Assembly (NCBI RefSeq): GCF_910592395.1
Contig: NC_088309.1
Location: 2,854,501-2,918,500, forward strand
Reading direction: 5' to 3'
Source of the DNA: Lineus longissimus
Lineage: Eukaryota > Nemertea > Pilidiophora > Heteronemertea > Lineidae
Length of the DNA stretch: 64,000 nucleotides
Below the pieces are notes generated by a model. That model was not told where the DNA came from. It searched no databases and saw only the letters and a list, made by a program, of their open reading frames with translations. Of the stretch, positions 39,801 to 50,791 are shown piece by piece. Numbering within the stretch: the stretch's first letter is position 1; each line of letters begins with the position of its first letter. The position numbers and the translations under genes were made by a program.

Positions 39801-41850
39801 AGTTCAAACACTGACTGATAGTGGCATTTCCGACTCCACCTTTAATTGGGGTTAGCTGTGCACTCTTGTTCCAGTGCATCACAATCTTCATTGTGATTGG
39901 GCACTTGAAATTTCGATCACAACTTTACCTATGCTCATATCTGCGGAGAGGAACAGTTTATGAATTCCGTCTAGGCTTTTTGATAGATTGGGAGGTCAAT
40001 TAATGCAGGTCATCCGGAGTCGCGGGTGAGTGCCTTTGAATGGGATATATTTAGATGATGGTGGTACTAGTTTATATATATTTGATATAGGCCATGTGAT
40101 GTATTTACCTTCAGCAAAAAATCCTTTTATCCTTTAGACGATGTCTAGTAAAGGACAGCGACATAGTTCAACTTTCTGCATAGGTTATTGACTTATATAT
40201 GCCTTCAAAAGGACTCACCAGCGGTGCAGCGACTGTGCGGTGAATTTCGAGAAGAGATTTCATTTGTCAACTTTCATATTAAGGAAAAACACACCGTCTC
40301 TATAGTTCCGTATCAATATAGGATATGATGGAAAACAAATGACTAATCAATATGAAGACATTCTTCACCTAATTTTGAATTGAAGATTTCACTTGACGAC
40401 TATAGGCCTAATGCTGAAGTCGGAGAGGGAGTCGTGATGGTGCGAAACCTCTGTGTATTGCAAGACGTTTACGCGGCCACTCTAAAGTCAGTCCCGATGT
40501 CCTTGCTATCTTGTTCTTGTAATTGGCTTACTAAAACCTTAATCCTGTTTTATATTTTAGCTTTCTTTTCAGATTGAATTTCAATTTCTTATTCAATAGA
40601 ACAACTTCACACATTGTTATCTGATTTAGGACTTCATGACATGTAGAATGACAATACATGAACACGAGTGTTCTTTCGGGCGATATAAATTATCTGGGAT
40701 CATTGCCCTAATCGTATCAGTCATTGATATGCGCGGACACAAAAACTGATATGGTTGTGTTAATATGATAAGACGCCACGTAAAAAGGAATTCCGTCCCC
40801 TGAACAAAATGTGTCCACCAACAATTCCAAGTCATTTTCTTTAGCAATGTGACACGCTGGCATAACTCAATGAGGGCGAAGTCGCGTTATGCAATACCCG
40901 ACAGGGTAATTTCTTTGTTATAGATAAGGCCTATCGGAAATAATTCGGAAACGAAATATCTGATCATGCCACCTACCATACTTTCCAAGTTCACCAAGAC
41001 AGACCAAGTAATCTCTGAGTCGGACAATTGGTGTAATCCAAATGACTTTTAAGCGGAAGAAGCCTCTTTGGTGAAAGATGGTAAGTCATCGAGTACAAGT
41101 AAACCTTTTTGACGTTGGCCTATTATGAATAATTGTTAGTATAGGCAAAAACGCATTACTTACTTTGAAGTGATGGTTTTTTCGTACGAGGCTAAACAGT
41201 GCACCTTAACTTATGTTCTGCCAGCAGAGCATATCCTGAGCATGATCAATGGTTCCCTCCAACAGTCCCTCATTCAACTCATGAATCTCACCAACTGACA
41301 TGATATTTACCCTAAGCTAATTATCTACTAGTGATAGTATTTTAATAATTACCCGAACAAATGTGAAACATGTAACAAGTTATCTACGTTATCAAGATAA
41401 ACAATGAGGTAGCCCCATGTTTGCCTGAAAAAAACGGTGAAGTCGATTTGGCATTCGACGAGTCTATAAAAAAGGAATGGTCGCCTTTATTCAGGCTCTA
41501 AAACGCAATTGGCCCTCTTTCTCTACCTATGCCAAGATTTCATGATCCAGTCATTCCCTGAACAGCTGCTCGGTAGCCTCTAGCTAGGCCTACTTAATTA
41601 ACACGTCAAAGAAGTATGCGATATACTCTTTCGCTAGAAACTGGCCATCCATCATCACTAGCCCAACTAACCTATACCCTTTACTCTTGTTATGAGTGAA
41701 ATGAACTATTTTGAGTTTTCTTCTTGGATTATTTACCACAGGCGTCCATGTGTGTTGCTGGCTTAACACAGTTTTGCCTATGCCCCAGTAATCTGTTGTA
41801 TCAATACAATAAAGTAAAACAAGAAGGAGGTAGATATAAATGTAGTTGCC
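36807..41850. other. Gene-poor region upstream of the SLC6 gene
   Basis: It should hold the SLC6 promoter and any 5' noncoding exons. No supported multi-exon gene is visible. One possible first exon (39224-39469 minus) and a CAC-rich microsatellite (about 39587-39616) are the only features of note. Confidence 0.45.
39224..39469 (-). CDS. Uncertain ORF resembling the N-terminus of a type II membrane protein
   Basis: The ATG-initiated frame encodes a short N-tail, a hydrophobic segment (LIILGGAASFVMIVTNLF) and a polar stem. That layout is common in Golgi enzymes. A possible gtatat donor follows TTTAAACCGG, but I found no matching downstream exons between here and 36.8 kb. It could be a first exon, a relic or chance. 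Confidence 0.2.
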   Translation of the reverse strand: METISVSMRLIILGGAASFVMIVTNLFNDEVGWKPTHRIRTREISGTTDSLPTGDMMLFHSLNRVYMVYNNDCYKIVANPD

Positions 41851-41856
41851 TTTATT
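41851..41856 (-). promoter_or_regulatory. Candidate polyadenylation signal for FAM204A
   Basis: AATAAA on the minus strand lies about 0.9 kb past the FAM204A stop. If used, the 3' untranslated region would include the whole 87-bp satellite. Confidence 0.3.
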
Positions 41857-41904
41857 ATTAAAAGTCTGTATTTATCATATACATGTACTTCATAATCAGA
41901 ATGG

Positions 41905-42575
41905 CTTAATATCTGAATTGCCTTTCTCCAGTATGAATAGACCGATGCTGTCTTAGCTTCTCAATCTGTTTGAATGAACCCCAAGCTTACATCAACTACA
42001 TCTGAATGGTCTCTCTCCAGTATGAATAGACTGACAGTCCAAGCTTCTTAACCTGTGTCAATGGACCCCAAGCTCACACTAGTCACATCTGAATGGTCTT
42101 TCTCCAGTGTGAATGGACTGACAGTCCAAGCTTCTTAACCTGTGTCAATGGACCCCAAGCTCACACTAGCCACATCTGAATGGTCTTTCTCCAGTATGAA
42201 TAGACTGACTGTCCAAGCTTCTTAATCTGTGTCAATGGACCCCAAGCTCACACTAGCCACATCTGAATGGTCTTTCTCCAGTATGAATCGACTGACAGTC
42301 CAAGCTTCTTAACCTGTGTCAATGGACCCCAAGCTCACACTAGCCACATCTGAATGGTCTTTCTCCAGTATGAATCGACTGACAGTCCAAGCTTCTTAAT
42401 CTGTGTCAATGGACCCCAAGCTCACACTAGCCACATCTGAATGGTCTTTCTCCAGTATGAATCGACTGACAGTCCAAGCTTCTTAATCTGTGTCAATGGA
42501 CCCCAAGCTCACACTAGCCACATCTGAATGGTCTTTCTCCAGTATGAATCGACTGACAGTCCAAGCTTCTCAATC
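41905..42575 (-). pseudogene. 87-bp satellite derived from a C2H2 zinc-finger array
   Basis: Seven to eight copies repeat exactly every 87 bases (CACATCT anchors at 42084, 42171, 42258, 42345, 42432, 42519; variants at about 41910 and 41997). On the minus strand each copy reads HTGERPFRC, the C2H2 linker plus first Cys, then C-X2-C spacing, with in-frame stops inside each unit (TAG in CG*CELG and TGA). A normal finger is 84 bases; the extra codon and shared stops show it no longer encodes protein. Near-identity of the copies implies amplification after the stops arose. Confidence 0.6.
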
Positions 42576-42768
42576 AGAGAGAAAGTATCTTAAAACAGCT
42601 CATAGTGAGTATAAAACGCCATAACAAACACAACCGAAACAGTCTTTAGCACTGTTCAATGCTGATAGTGATACCCTTCTTTGAACATACATTTAACTGT
42701 CAGTATGTTATCAGGATCGATTCAAGTCTCTTTCCTGGTTCAATGCTGAGAACAGGTACTACAATTTC

Positions 42769-45700
42769 TCACATGTTCCCCTTTGTTTCCCACCTCTCCT
42801 TGTGATCAAACCTGTAAAGATTAAAAATAAATAATCATGTAGTACCAAATCTTCTTCAAAAGCATCAGTTAATCTATCAAAAATTTGGCAATATTTGACA
42901 GCAATTTAAGGACTTCACTTGACACACTCCAATCAAGCCAATTTGCTGTCTAGGCTCCTCCATGAGAAAGTGGATTGAGATCGAATTACAGTCAGGTGAA
43001 ATATGCTTCCTGGACTGAGAGTACCGTCAACAAATATTTCAGAATACTATCTTGTAATAGCAATATATCTTTTGGTATATTTACCCCCATTTGAGTTTCT
43101 TTTGTGCTCTCTCCTTGGCAACAGTATCTTCTCTCTGAAGGATTATTAGAAACAAATGAACAGTAACATCATTGGCTGATAAGGGTACTACTAATTAATG
43201 AGATTTGTTTTAATGTTTTGTGTGAAGGCAGCCTTACAGTGAGGAAACTGACTGACCTGTTATTCAGATTTATCAGACAGGTTTACTGTTACATGGAAGA
43301 AAAAGACTTTCAATACTTCATACCTGTTTCTTTTCAGCATATCTTTTGGCATCAAAAGCTTCAGCAATTTTTGTCCCAAACTGAAAGTAAATTGAAGCTT
43401 TTGTCAACGAATATAACACCCAACAGCGAACAACTATTAAAGGGAAGATATCTAAGTGTCCCAAGAGATGTCACTACCAACATCAATACTTAGTACAAAT
43501 CTTGCTGGGAGGTGACAGCACTGACAAGCAGGAAGTACAATCAAAGTGATTGCATCTACAAATCACTTTATAGCTTCAGCACAGCAGTTGGTCTTTGCTA
43601 TAAAATTAAGGTAGGACCACAGATTCAGTATAAGTTTGAAGTTTACTGGCAGCATACCCACTGTTTCAGTGTATAGTGGTGTTTTCCTATGTGAAGTATA
43701 TTATTGTATGCTGTATTATATCTATCTTGTAATGGAGAGAACTTGCGAGAAGTACTACTACTAGTCAAGACTGTTTTTATTTTCCAGGTTCTCACCCAGC
43801 ATCAGAAATGGATGATGAGCTATTTGGAATGATCAAGAATGCCCTAGCACCGGCTGAAAAATTAAGATTTGCTGTCCAGAACAATAAACTGGAGGACTTG
43901 GAAAGTCTGTTGGAGAGTACACAGATTGATATCAACCAGAAGTTACAGGAGCAAGGCGGGAATACTGCACTTCATATTGCCTGTACTAAAGGAAACTACT
44001 ACTGTGTCGAAGTTCTCCTCAAAACAAGAAAAGCAGATGCAAACATTAGTAATGACTTTAAACTAACACCACTTGACTGTGCTTTACGAAATCACAACAC
44101 CAAATGTGCAGAGTTGCTCCTGCAGAATATTTACTGGCCAATTGACCTGCTTTGGCAGCGATGCCTGCAAAACCTTGATCAAAACAATGGCTCAGAGTTG
44201 GCCACTATCTTGACATTTCTGATAAAGGGAACACCCAATTGCCTGATGAACAAATATTTACCAGTCCTACTGAATGAGTGTTCTCGTCTAAGATACTACG
44301 ACAGTGACAAAGTTGAAGAAGTGTTTAAAGTCTTTTTTCTGACTGGCAACTCAATGTTGGAGCAAGAGTATGCACAGAACCCGACTTTAGCACTTCCATC
44401 TTTCAAAGAATGGCACAAATCTTACCGATCACAACCACAGAAACTGCAGCACTATAGCCGTGTTGTTGTGAGAAGAAACATATCAGATAATCTGTTCTTC
44501 CAAACACAACTGCTGCCACTGCCATTGAAGGTAATGGATTACTTAATCTACAGAACATTCTGAGGGATGATGTCATTCTTAATTGCACAAAGTTTGCCTG
44601 GAATCACTAGACACTGTGCCAATTCAGAAACCATTCAATTTGAACGATGTGCAGACTATAGACTATGAATAACATTATGTCGTACCTCTCTATTGGATAG
44701 ATGGTCACTAAGTTTCTCGGCGGTTTCCAAATCTCCAAGGTTGATAGCTTCATCAATCTTTTCTTCCAGCTTGGTCTGAATCAATAAATGTGGAAAATTA
44801 TAGTAAAGACTCCAAGTTTAATGTTACTGTACAAACTGATTCTTACAAAATATTAAAGCCAACTATATGATGTTCTTTCTGTTTTTAAGCTTTTCACCTA
44901 TCAAGGTATGACCTACCTTTGGAGCATGCCTGCCCTTCTCCACTTCCTTGAGGTGGTTATTGATGCCAAGGAATGGTTTCACGTCCTCCCATCCAATTTG
45001 CACCTTGGTCGATGGACCAGCATCATCAACTCTGCAAAATCAGCATAACAAAAGTTAGACCCACTGGATAAGACTGAGGCACATGTCGTGATGACATGGT
45101 TTATTCATGCACAGTCTACATGATCTGATGGTGTGATTACCCTAAACCAACTCTTTTAAAGTACTTAAATATGTAAAGCCTAAATTACCGTACATTTTTG
45201 TACTATACAGCTGTGAGGTCCGAAGGGCCAGGAGAAGAATTTCTTCATTATAAGGCTCAATATATATAGCTTCAAATTCAGACTAAAATATCGTGCACGC
45301 CTTTTACGCATACATGCTCTTCACTGCTCAGGACTGTTGGCAGACTATTTCTGGTTATTGTGACAAAAAGTGGAAAAGGTTATCACCTTTCTTCATTCTT
45401 TCTTTTTCTACTCTTTCCTGCAGGCTTTTCCCTGGCTCTGTTCTTGTCATTTGCTGCAATCAATTTCTGGGTTTCTTTTCGTTGTTGCAGAGACTGGAAT
45501 TTCTAAGAATACAAGAAGAAAATAAACAGTTCTCATTATGCAAGTGATGTACACAATGCTGTGGATGTTCTGGACACCAGGCCTCATTGATAAAGGAACT
45601 TGTGAACAGACACATGGTAGAATTTTATTATATCAAGTGCTGTACATTTCATAAACAGCCTTTCATCTTAGGGCAAGCTTGGGGGTAATGTAAACTGTTA

Positions 45701-45904
45701 TCATGTTTATGGTCCATCTGTTTTGTTGTCACACATACTTGCCTCCCAAAGATGCTGCTTTACACCTTTTGGCTTCAGATCATCGGAAGATGATTCTACT
45801 GTATTTGGAGTAGACCGACTAGCAGAATCAGTCTCTGCAGCCTCTGGCGATGCAGCTAAACTGGAGTAATAAGCTTTCTTATTGGAGTCTTGTCTCTCTG
45901 CCAT
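42769..45904 (-). CDS. FAM204A: FAM204A-like protein
   Basis: Seven exons in coding order: 45743-45904, 45387-45502, 44917-45031, 44686-44775, 43324-43380, 43085-43134, 42769-42811 (210 residues). Intron 1 has a GC donor (GCAAGT after TGG GAG). Conserved text recalled from human FAM204A: the LWEKFQ block, a basic run (KSRKRKNEE), W-X3-FLGIN, the acidic LEEKIDEAI block, ETAEKLSDHL, GTKIAEA, KKLKWG and the C-terminal RWETK.NM. The function of FAM204A is not established. The short lysine-rich helical protein has no catalytic motif. The final exon is only 43 bases and was recognised from the conserved terminus. An apparent stop just after KLKWG is avoided by splicing at GG|gtaaat. Intron 4 hosts an antisense gene. 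The start is the only ATG in frame upstream of the conserved part. Confidence 0.82.
43808..44563 (+). CDS. Ankyrin repeat and SOCS-box protein, intronless
   Basis: A single 251-codon exon. Residues about 16-107 form ankyrin repeats (GGNTALHIACTKGNYYCVEV and KLTPLDCALRNHNTKCAELL are diagnostic). The C-terminus (about 212-249) fits a SOCS box, with an LQHYSRVVVRR helix and the terminal LPLPLKVMDYLIY, like ASB-family proteins. ASB proteins are substrate receptors for Cullin-5 E3 ubiquitin ligases, binding Elongin B/C through the SOCS box; substrate here unknown. The ATG at 43808 follows a ttttccag site, so a spliced 5' leader is possible. The gene lies entirely in the 44686-43380 intron of FAM204A on the opposite strand. 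An AATAAA at 44783-44788 could end it. Fewer ankyrin repeats than most ASBs; the specific orthologue is not assignable. Intronless structure suggests a retrocopy, but this is not proven. Confidence 0.8.
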   Translation: MDDELFGMIKNALAPAEKLRFAVQNNKLEDLESLLESTQIDINQKLQEQGGNTALHIACTKGNYYCVEVLLKTRKADANISNDFKLTPLDCALRNHNTKCAELLLQNIYWPIDLLWQRCLQNLDQNNGSELATILTFLIKGTPNCLMNKYLPVLLNECSRLRYYDSDKVEEVFKVFFLTGNSMLEQEYAQNPTLALPSFKEWHKSYRSQPQKLQHYSRVVVRRNISDNLFFQTQLLPLPLKVMDYLIYRTF

Positions 45905-46857
45905 TTTTCATTTGTTCACTTTCTCATCTTGGTTTTGGCATATTTGGGCTGACAATCGAGTGATTGAATTTCTGAAGTGAAAGAGAAGCAAATTATTTCA
46001 TCTTGAATTTGAACAGTTGTCAAGTCCCACGACCAAAGACATACAACACGAGGAACAAGATTCATCTAAGGTATTTGAAATTTGACAGTATCAGTTTTAA
46101 AAAACAATGACGCCATGAACTAAGCTCGGCCCCTTGCATTGGCTGTCCGAAAAAAGCGTTCGCAACTCCACACAACGTCTCTGCATCCCATTGTCGGATT
46201 CAAATGTCATTCAACTAAGACAATAATTACAACTAGTTTTTCAGAAAAAAGATTCGTTTATTAGTGAATACGATATTTAATAGAGTATGTCATTTCAGAG
46301 CCCAGATTATTGTCGATAGTCACCTTCATATCGAGAGAAAATCGTAGTTTTTAGACTGAAAAATCTTCAAAACGTTTGTCTCACTCTAGCGTTACCTGGT
46401 GACATTTTGTAGAACTAAAAAACTTGAGGCATTGATGTATCGGACCTTGGGCAAGACACTTATCTCAACATTGATGTGCATGGTGCAGGACCTTGGACGG
46501 CTATTTTTAACCATGGTGAAATCAGAGTTTATCATGCTCACCATGGTGAATGGTGAATTCTGGAGTAACGCGTCAATGTTGGGATAAGTGTTTACCCATT
46601 AACAATCCAGATCCACATCCAATGTATTGTTGGAATGTGTCTTGCCCAAGGCCGAAGCAGGTAAATTAGTTCAACACATTGCCACTAGATGGCGATGGAA
46701 ACTTGTCCCGTACAACAACAGTTGAATGCACTGTACCATCTATACAATGTATGCCGCTACTGGCGTCATCCTTGAAATGTTGGAATAATCGCCATTTCCG
46801 TCTTCCTTTGCGTTATTTCGATGCCCTTTTTAGGAGGAGCATGTACTAGATGAATTA
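45905..46857. other. Divergent spacer between FAM204A and Pygopus
   Basis: This 0.95-kb interval separates two start codons on opposite strands and probably holds both promoters. It also contains a fold-back repeat at 46441-46654. A tttttag acceptor-like site just before the Pygopus ATG suggests that the gene has a 5' noncoding exon in this spacer. Confidence 0.45.
46441..46654. mobile_element. Fold-back/MITE-like element
   Basis: CGGACCTTGGGCAAGACAC at 46441 is mirrored by GTGTCTTGCCCAAGGCCG ending at 46654. A second pair, CACTTATCTCAACATTG (46457-46473) and CAATGTTGGGATAAGTG (46574-46590), nests inside. The right arm carries about 45 extra bases. The CTTGGGCAAGACACTTA-type terminus recurs in many animal genomes as a short repeat; the family is not identified here. 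Confidence 0.5.
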
Positions 46858-47786
46858 ATGTCAGACAATATCAGGGAGATAGGTGCGTATATTGCTGAAT
46901 ATTCCCTTTTTTGTTGGTAGTAGTTTTCTTGCCAATCTTGGTGTGTACAGGGTTGCCCAAAAAAGTACTCGATATTATTTTGCCGTCTCATTCTGCTGCA
47001 GCCTAAGTCGTTGCTCATAGTGTGATTTGACTCTTGTTCCAGGGCACACCAACTTGCATCAGGGAGGAGCAAAGAAAACACCAGCTGCGAGGCCAAGGGG
47101 ACGTCCTCGAGGGAAGAAGGCACAACAGGAGACCAAACAGGTAGGTTGTCCATCCAGCACATCCTTGATTGCTTCAATTCTCACTGTGACTATGAGAATT
47201 AGCACGTCGAGTAACTTTCAATAAGACCTGCACAAAAAGGCAAAAGTTGAAAAGTCGCCCCTCTAAATAACTGACATTTGGTACTACGGTTGTCTTTACT
47301 CATTTTATTGTTATCAATAGATCCTGTTTTATCTCTTTACAGTTGAGTCCTTCATCTGAGATTGTGCCACACCCTCTTTCAAACACGGGTGACAACAACA
47401 CAATTGTGGCGCAGAATCCGTTTGATGACTGCCCGCCACATCCACACAATATTGCAATGCACAACAAACCTCACCCCGGGATGCAAACTCCACTACCACC
47501 ACCAACAGGCACAGGGAAAGTCTACCCACCAAATCAGCCAATGATTTTCAATCCATCAAACCCAAATGCTCCCCCAATCTATCCATGCGGAGTTTGTCAT
47601 AAGGAGGTCCATGACAATGACCAAGCGATATTATGTGAAAGTGGATGCAATTTTTGGTTCCATCGTAATTGTACTGGGCTGACAGAGGCAGCATATCACT
47701 TGCTGACACAAGAAGTTTATGCAGAGTGGGTGTGTGACAAGTGCCTGGCAGTAAAGAATATACCACTTGTTAAGATGAAACCATAA
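46858..47786 (+). CDS. PYGO: Pygopus homologue (PHD finger Wnt/beta-catenin co-activator), short form
   Basis: Three exons: 46858-46882, 47043-47140, 47343-47786 (188 residues). Exon 2 has an AT-hook/NLS-like run (RPRGRPRGKK). VAQNPFDD (about 63-70) matches the N-terminal homology NPF motif of Pygopus. A PHD finger occupies about 121-178 with Cys4-His-Cys3 ligands (CGVC, CESGC, FWFHRNC, CDKC). Pygopus PHD fingers bind histone H3K4me and the BCL9/Legless HD1 helix in the nucleus, helping beta-catenin/TCF transcription. The protein is about half the length of vertebrate PYGO1/2, mostly from a shortened Pro/Gly/Asn linker. The first coding exon (8 codons, phase 1) is inferred from an ATG with a matching gtgcgt donor and is the least certain part. 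Confidence 0.88.
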
Positions 47787-49397
47787 GACTTTGAAAATAA
47801 CTTTGCCTTCTTTTTGAGAGGCAGCTATGAATTTGACTTCTTTTTGAGAGGCGGCTATCTGATATGCTCAATTACCGTCTGTTTAGAAGGTGCTAACACA
47901 AACCAAGAAACTTCGAAGTCCCCACCTGTTTCATACAGTGAGTGACCTTGTAAATGTACATTAAGAGAGACATATCACATGTAATTGCTTGGCTGGGTTC
48001 CACTTGTTGAGCCAGTGACATGTACCTTTGGTCTGTTTGTAAACTACACTATGAACTTCAATGATCTACATGTATGTAGCGTGTTTTTTTTAGAAGATCA
48101 TGTGAATGTCTATCTCCTTGTTCTTAGTTTGTAGAAATCATGATTCCCAATTGCATTGCTACTTAGTGGATTTGAAATACTCTGGGTCCATTTTAAAAGA
48201 ATTCTGTACTAGTACTGCATGTAGTGTAAAACAGCTGGATACATATCATTTTATTGTACAATGTATTGTAGCAGTATGTACATGTATGTTATTGATATTA
48301 GCCTGTAGATGATGTAGATAGAATTATGTAGAATAACAAAGCTTTTCTGCAAAAACACATTTTGTTAATGTCAATTTGTCCCATATCTGCCTAGAAAATC
48401 AGCTTGGGTGTTAACTGACATGTACCTAGTACTTCGCCACTACTGAAGGCTCTTCATTATCATCTTCATTGTGCCCTCTTGATGTGACAGATAAGCAGCC
48501 TCTGCTGGATGGTGTCCTTGCAATGTATACATCTGTACCTTCTGGTCAGACTTGGGCAAAACCAACGCGCAGTCCCTTCCACGTATCCCCAGGTCTATGG
48601 GCAAGACAAAGAAGCAGTCTACAGCGCCACTACTGCCATTTTCAAATGTAAAGGACTTTGTACTGAAGAAAAGCAAAACAAACCAGAAGATCCATATAAT
48701 TAATTTAATCTTAAAACCATAGCTATCCAACAACCAAAACCACAGTCCAGTACCAAATCTGTCCTTGTAATCCAACAGGCTGAACTGTTCAAACACTGTG
48801 TTCTTTGAATATTTCAGATGTCCACAATGTTAGTTTGGACATGAAGGACTTCGAAATCTATACTGTCAAGTTGAGAGTGTCACAATTTCTACAAACTATT
48901 CAATGATTTATTTGTTGCAGAGCATAGTACAATGTAAGTTTTTTTCCAGATGTGGACACAGTCACATTCACTTCACACAGAACTCAAACATAATGAAATA
49001 TTAGGTTACAGTGACATTGCGAATAGTCACCACATGTATTGAGACAAAGAGTGCAAGGTAAACTGCATTGAATATTGGTTATTTTCATAATGGTTCACAC
49101 TCCATTTCATCAACAATGGACATCCAGCAACATGAGAGGTCAGTTTTTGAAAGTCAATTTTGATCTTCAAACACAACAAATCATCATTTTGTCTTCACTT
49201 AGTACTGACAACTGGATTACTGACATAATGATAGCTGTTATGAATTTAAGTCTCAGTTCAGCTGCAAGTCTGTCTTGCACAGAAAGCAACTCCTATCCCT
49301 CATGTCATGATCAAGTTATCCAGATAGCCATCGCAAGACATCCTGCTGTGACCAAGTCCTACATCTGGAATGATGGTTTTCCTAGAAAGTTGAAACA
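47787..49397. other. 3' regions of Pygopus and UQCR10
   Basis: The two genes converge here. A minus-strand AATAAA near 48907-48912 could end UQCR10. The 118-codon minus frame at 48440-48796 has no family resemblance or splice support and is treated as untranslated sequence. Confidence 0.5.
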
Positions 49398-49881
49398 TTA
49401 CTCGTCGTCATCATCTGCTTTGGCTGTATAGCTGTCTTTGATGTGGTGCCATAATTTCTGAAAGGGAATGCAGACAATGTTACAATTACATCTGACAATA
49501 AGTTAATAACAATACCAAGCAAAAAAAATGGTAGTACGGCTGTTCACGGCAATGCGACATTGAGGTTGTTGAGCGTTAACTCGAATTTGACAAAAGGTGG
49601 ATCCAGTTTGCAACAGACACACATAACGTGATGTAGGCCTATGTTCACTTTGCCAGCGCAATCCGAGAATAGAATCTTTTCATCCGATAAATCGAACAAA
49701 AACATTTTCACAACACCTCCACCCGTTCTCTACCTACCCCTTGGTTCATTCGATTCCAGAGATATTCGCTACCCTGGTCAAACGCTCTCTCGAAGAATAA
49801 TGCTCCAACGACGATCGTCAAAGCATATGTTGACGTTCGTCGAAAGACGTTTTGATAGATTTTACTGACGAATGTCGACAT
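49398..49881 (-). CDS. UQCR10: Cytochrome b-c1 complex subunit 9 (QCR9/UQCR10)
   Basis: Two exons: 49738-49881 and 49398-49457 (phase 0), 67 residues. The protein has the full hallmark set: an N-terminal amphipathic start (IYQNVFRRTSTYALTIVVG), a single membrane helix, FFERAFDQG, then KLWHHIK in exon 2, matching human UQCR10 closely along its length. It ends with an acidic DDDDE extension absent from human. It is a small structural subunit of mitochondrial complex III in the inner membrane, next to the Rieske and cytochrome c1 subunits. Donor gtaggt and acceptor ctttcag are both good. It is divergent from ZMAT5, with start codons 0.9 kb apart. Confidence 0.95.
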
Positions 49882-50791
49882 TATCGGTCAGAAGAGATTT
49901 TGCAAGGTCACTAAAATTGACCTCTGACCTGTACGTAGAGAATGGTAGTATATAAATCCGCACGGTCCAGTGACCATATCAGACATAAACACATGATTGT
50001 GCTTTACCTTTTATTTAAGTAGACTTGCTTAGAAGATAATCAAGTTGGTGAATTTAGTGCATCATGGAGTAAATTCAATTTTAATTTGAACTATTTTTGG
50101 ATGCACATGTTTCCGGTACAATGCTAAACTGTGTTGTTAGGCACTCTACACATTTTCTCAAAAATGAGGTAACAAAACGTATTTTCCAAATCTCTCAGAT
50201 AAAAAATTGAATATCGGATTTGCAGGCCTATATAAGATGAATGATAGGTATCCAACTGATATTGATATATGACACTCGATCTCTTTCAATTAAAAATATG
50301 CTCCATTTTCTTGTTCACTTCTGTGGTTTGTTGAGTTCACAGGGTGTCTCAAAAAAAAAATTGCCGAATCAGGAGCTGAGGCAATAAAAGTCACGATATA
50401 ATAGATATGATGATATCAAGGCTGATTTGAAAATGGCCAAACCCCACCACGACATCCACGTTTCTTGATTTATTATAAAATATAAAAATTAGCTTTGAAT
50501 GGCTACACTTTTTTTTGGGGCTCTCTTGCCTCAGGCTCAGCCAGTGTGAGCCAGGACAGGTCAGAGAGAACGTTCCTCAAAAACCTCCTAGCCCTACCAG
50601 TATGCAATATTACCACCAGTATTAATGGCATTATGCCTGAAGCCCTTGTGTTTCTAGTCTCAGGAAGGTCCCTCAGTTCAGCGGGCTGAACTAACTTGGC
50701 ATGTATGTAATATTGTTGTGCAGTCATTGATAGCAGTATTTTAAGTATACTCTATTCATTTTCAGGTTGACAGAATTATTAACCAGTCACC
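49882..50791. other. Probable bidirectional promoter between UQCR10 and ZMAT5
   Basis: The interval between the opposed start codons contains an ATTTTCAG acceptor at about 50765, immediately upstream of the ZMAT5 ATG. ZMAT5 therefore probably has a noncoding first exon near UQCR10. No TATA or known element was confidently placed. Confidence 0.45.

Noticed and set aside
43081-43083. Apparent FAM204A stop codon after KLKWG
   Set aside because: The TAA belongs to the gtaaat donor. The conserved RWETK terminus is found in a phase-matched exon at 42769-42811.
48440-48796. 118-codon minus ORF
   Set aside because: It lies in the convergent 3' regions of Pygopus and UQCR10, with no domain or splice support.
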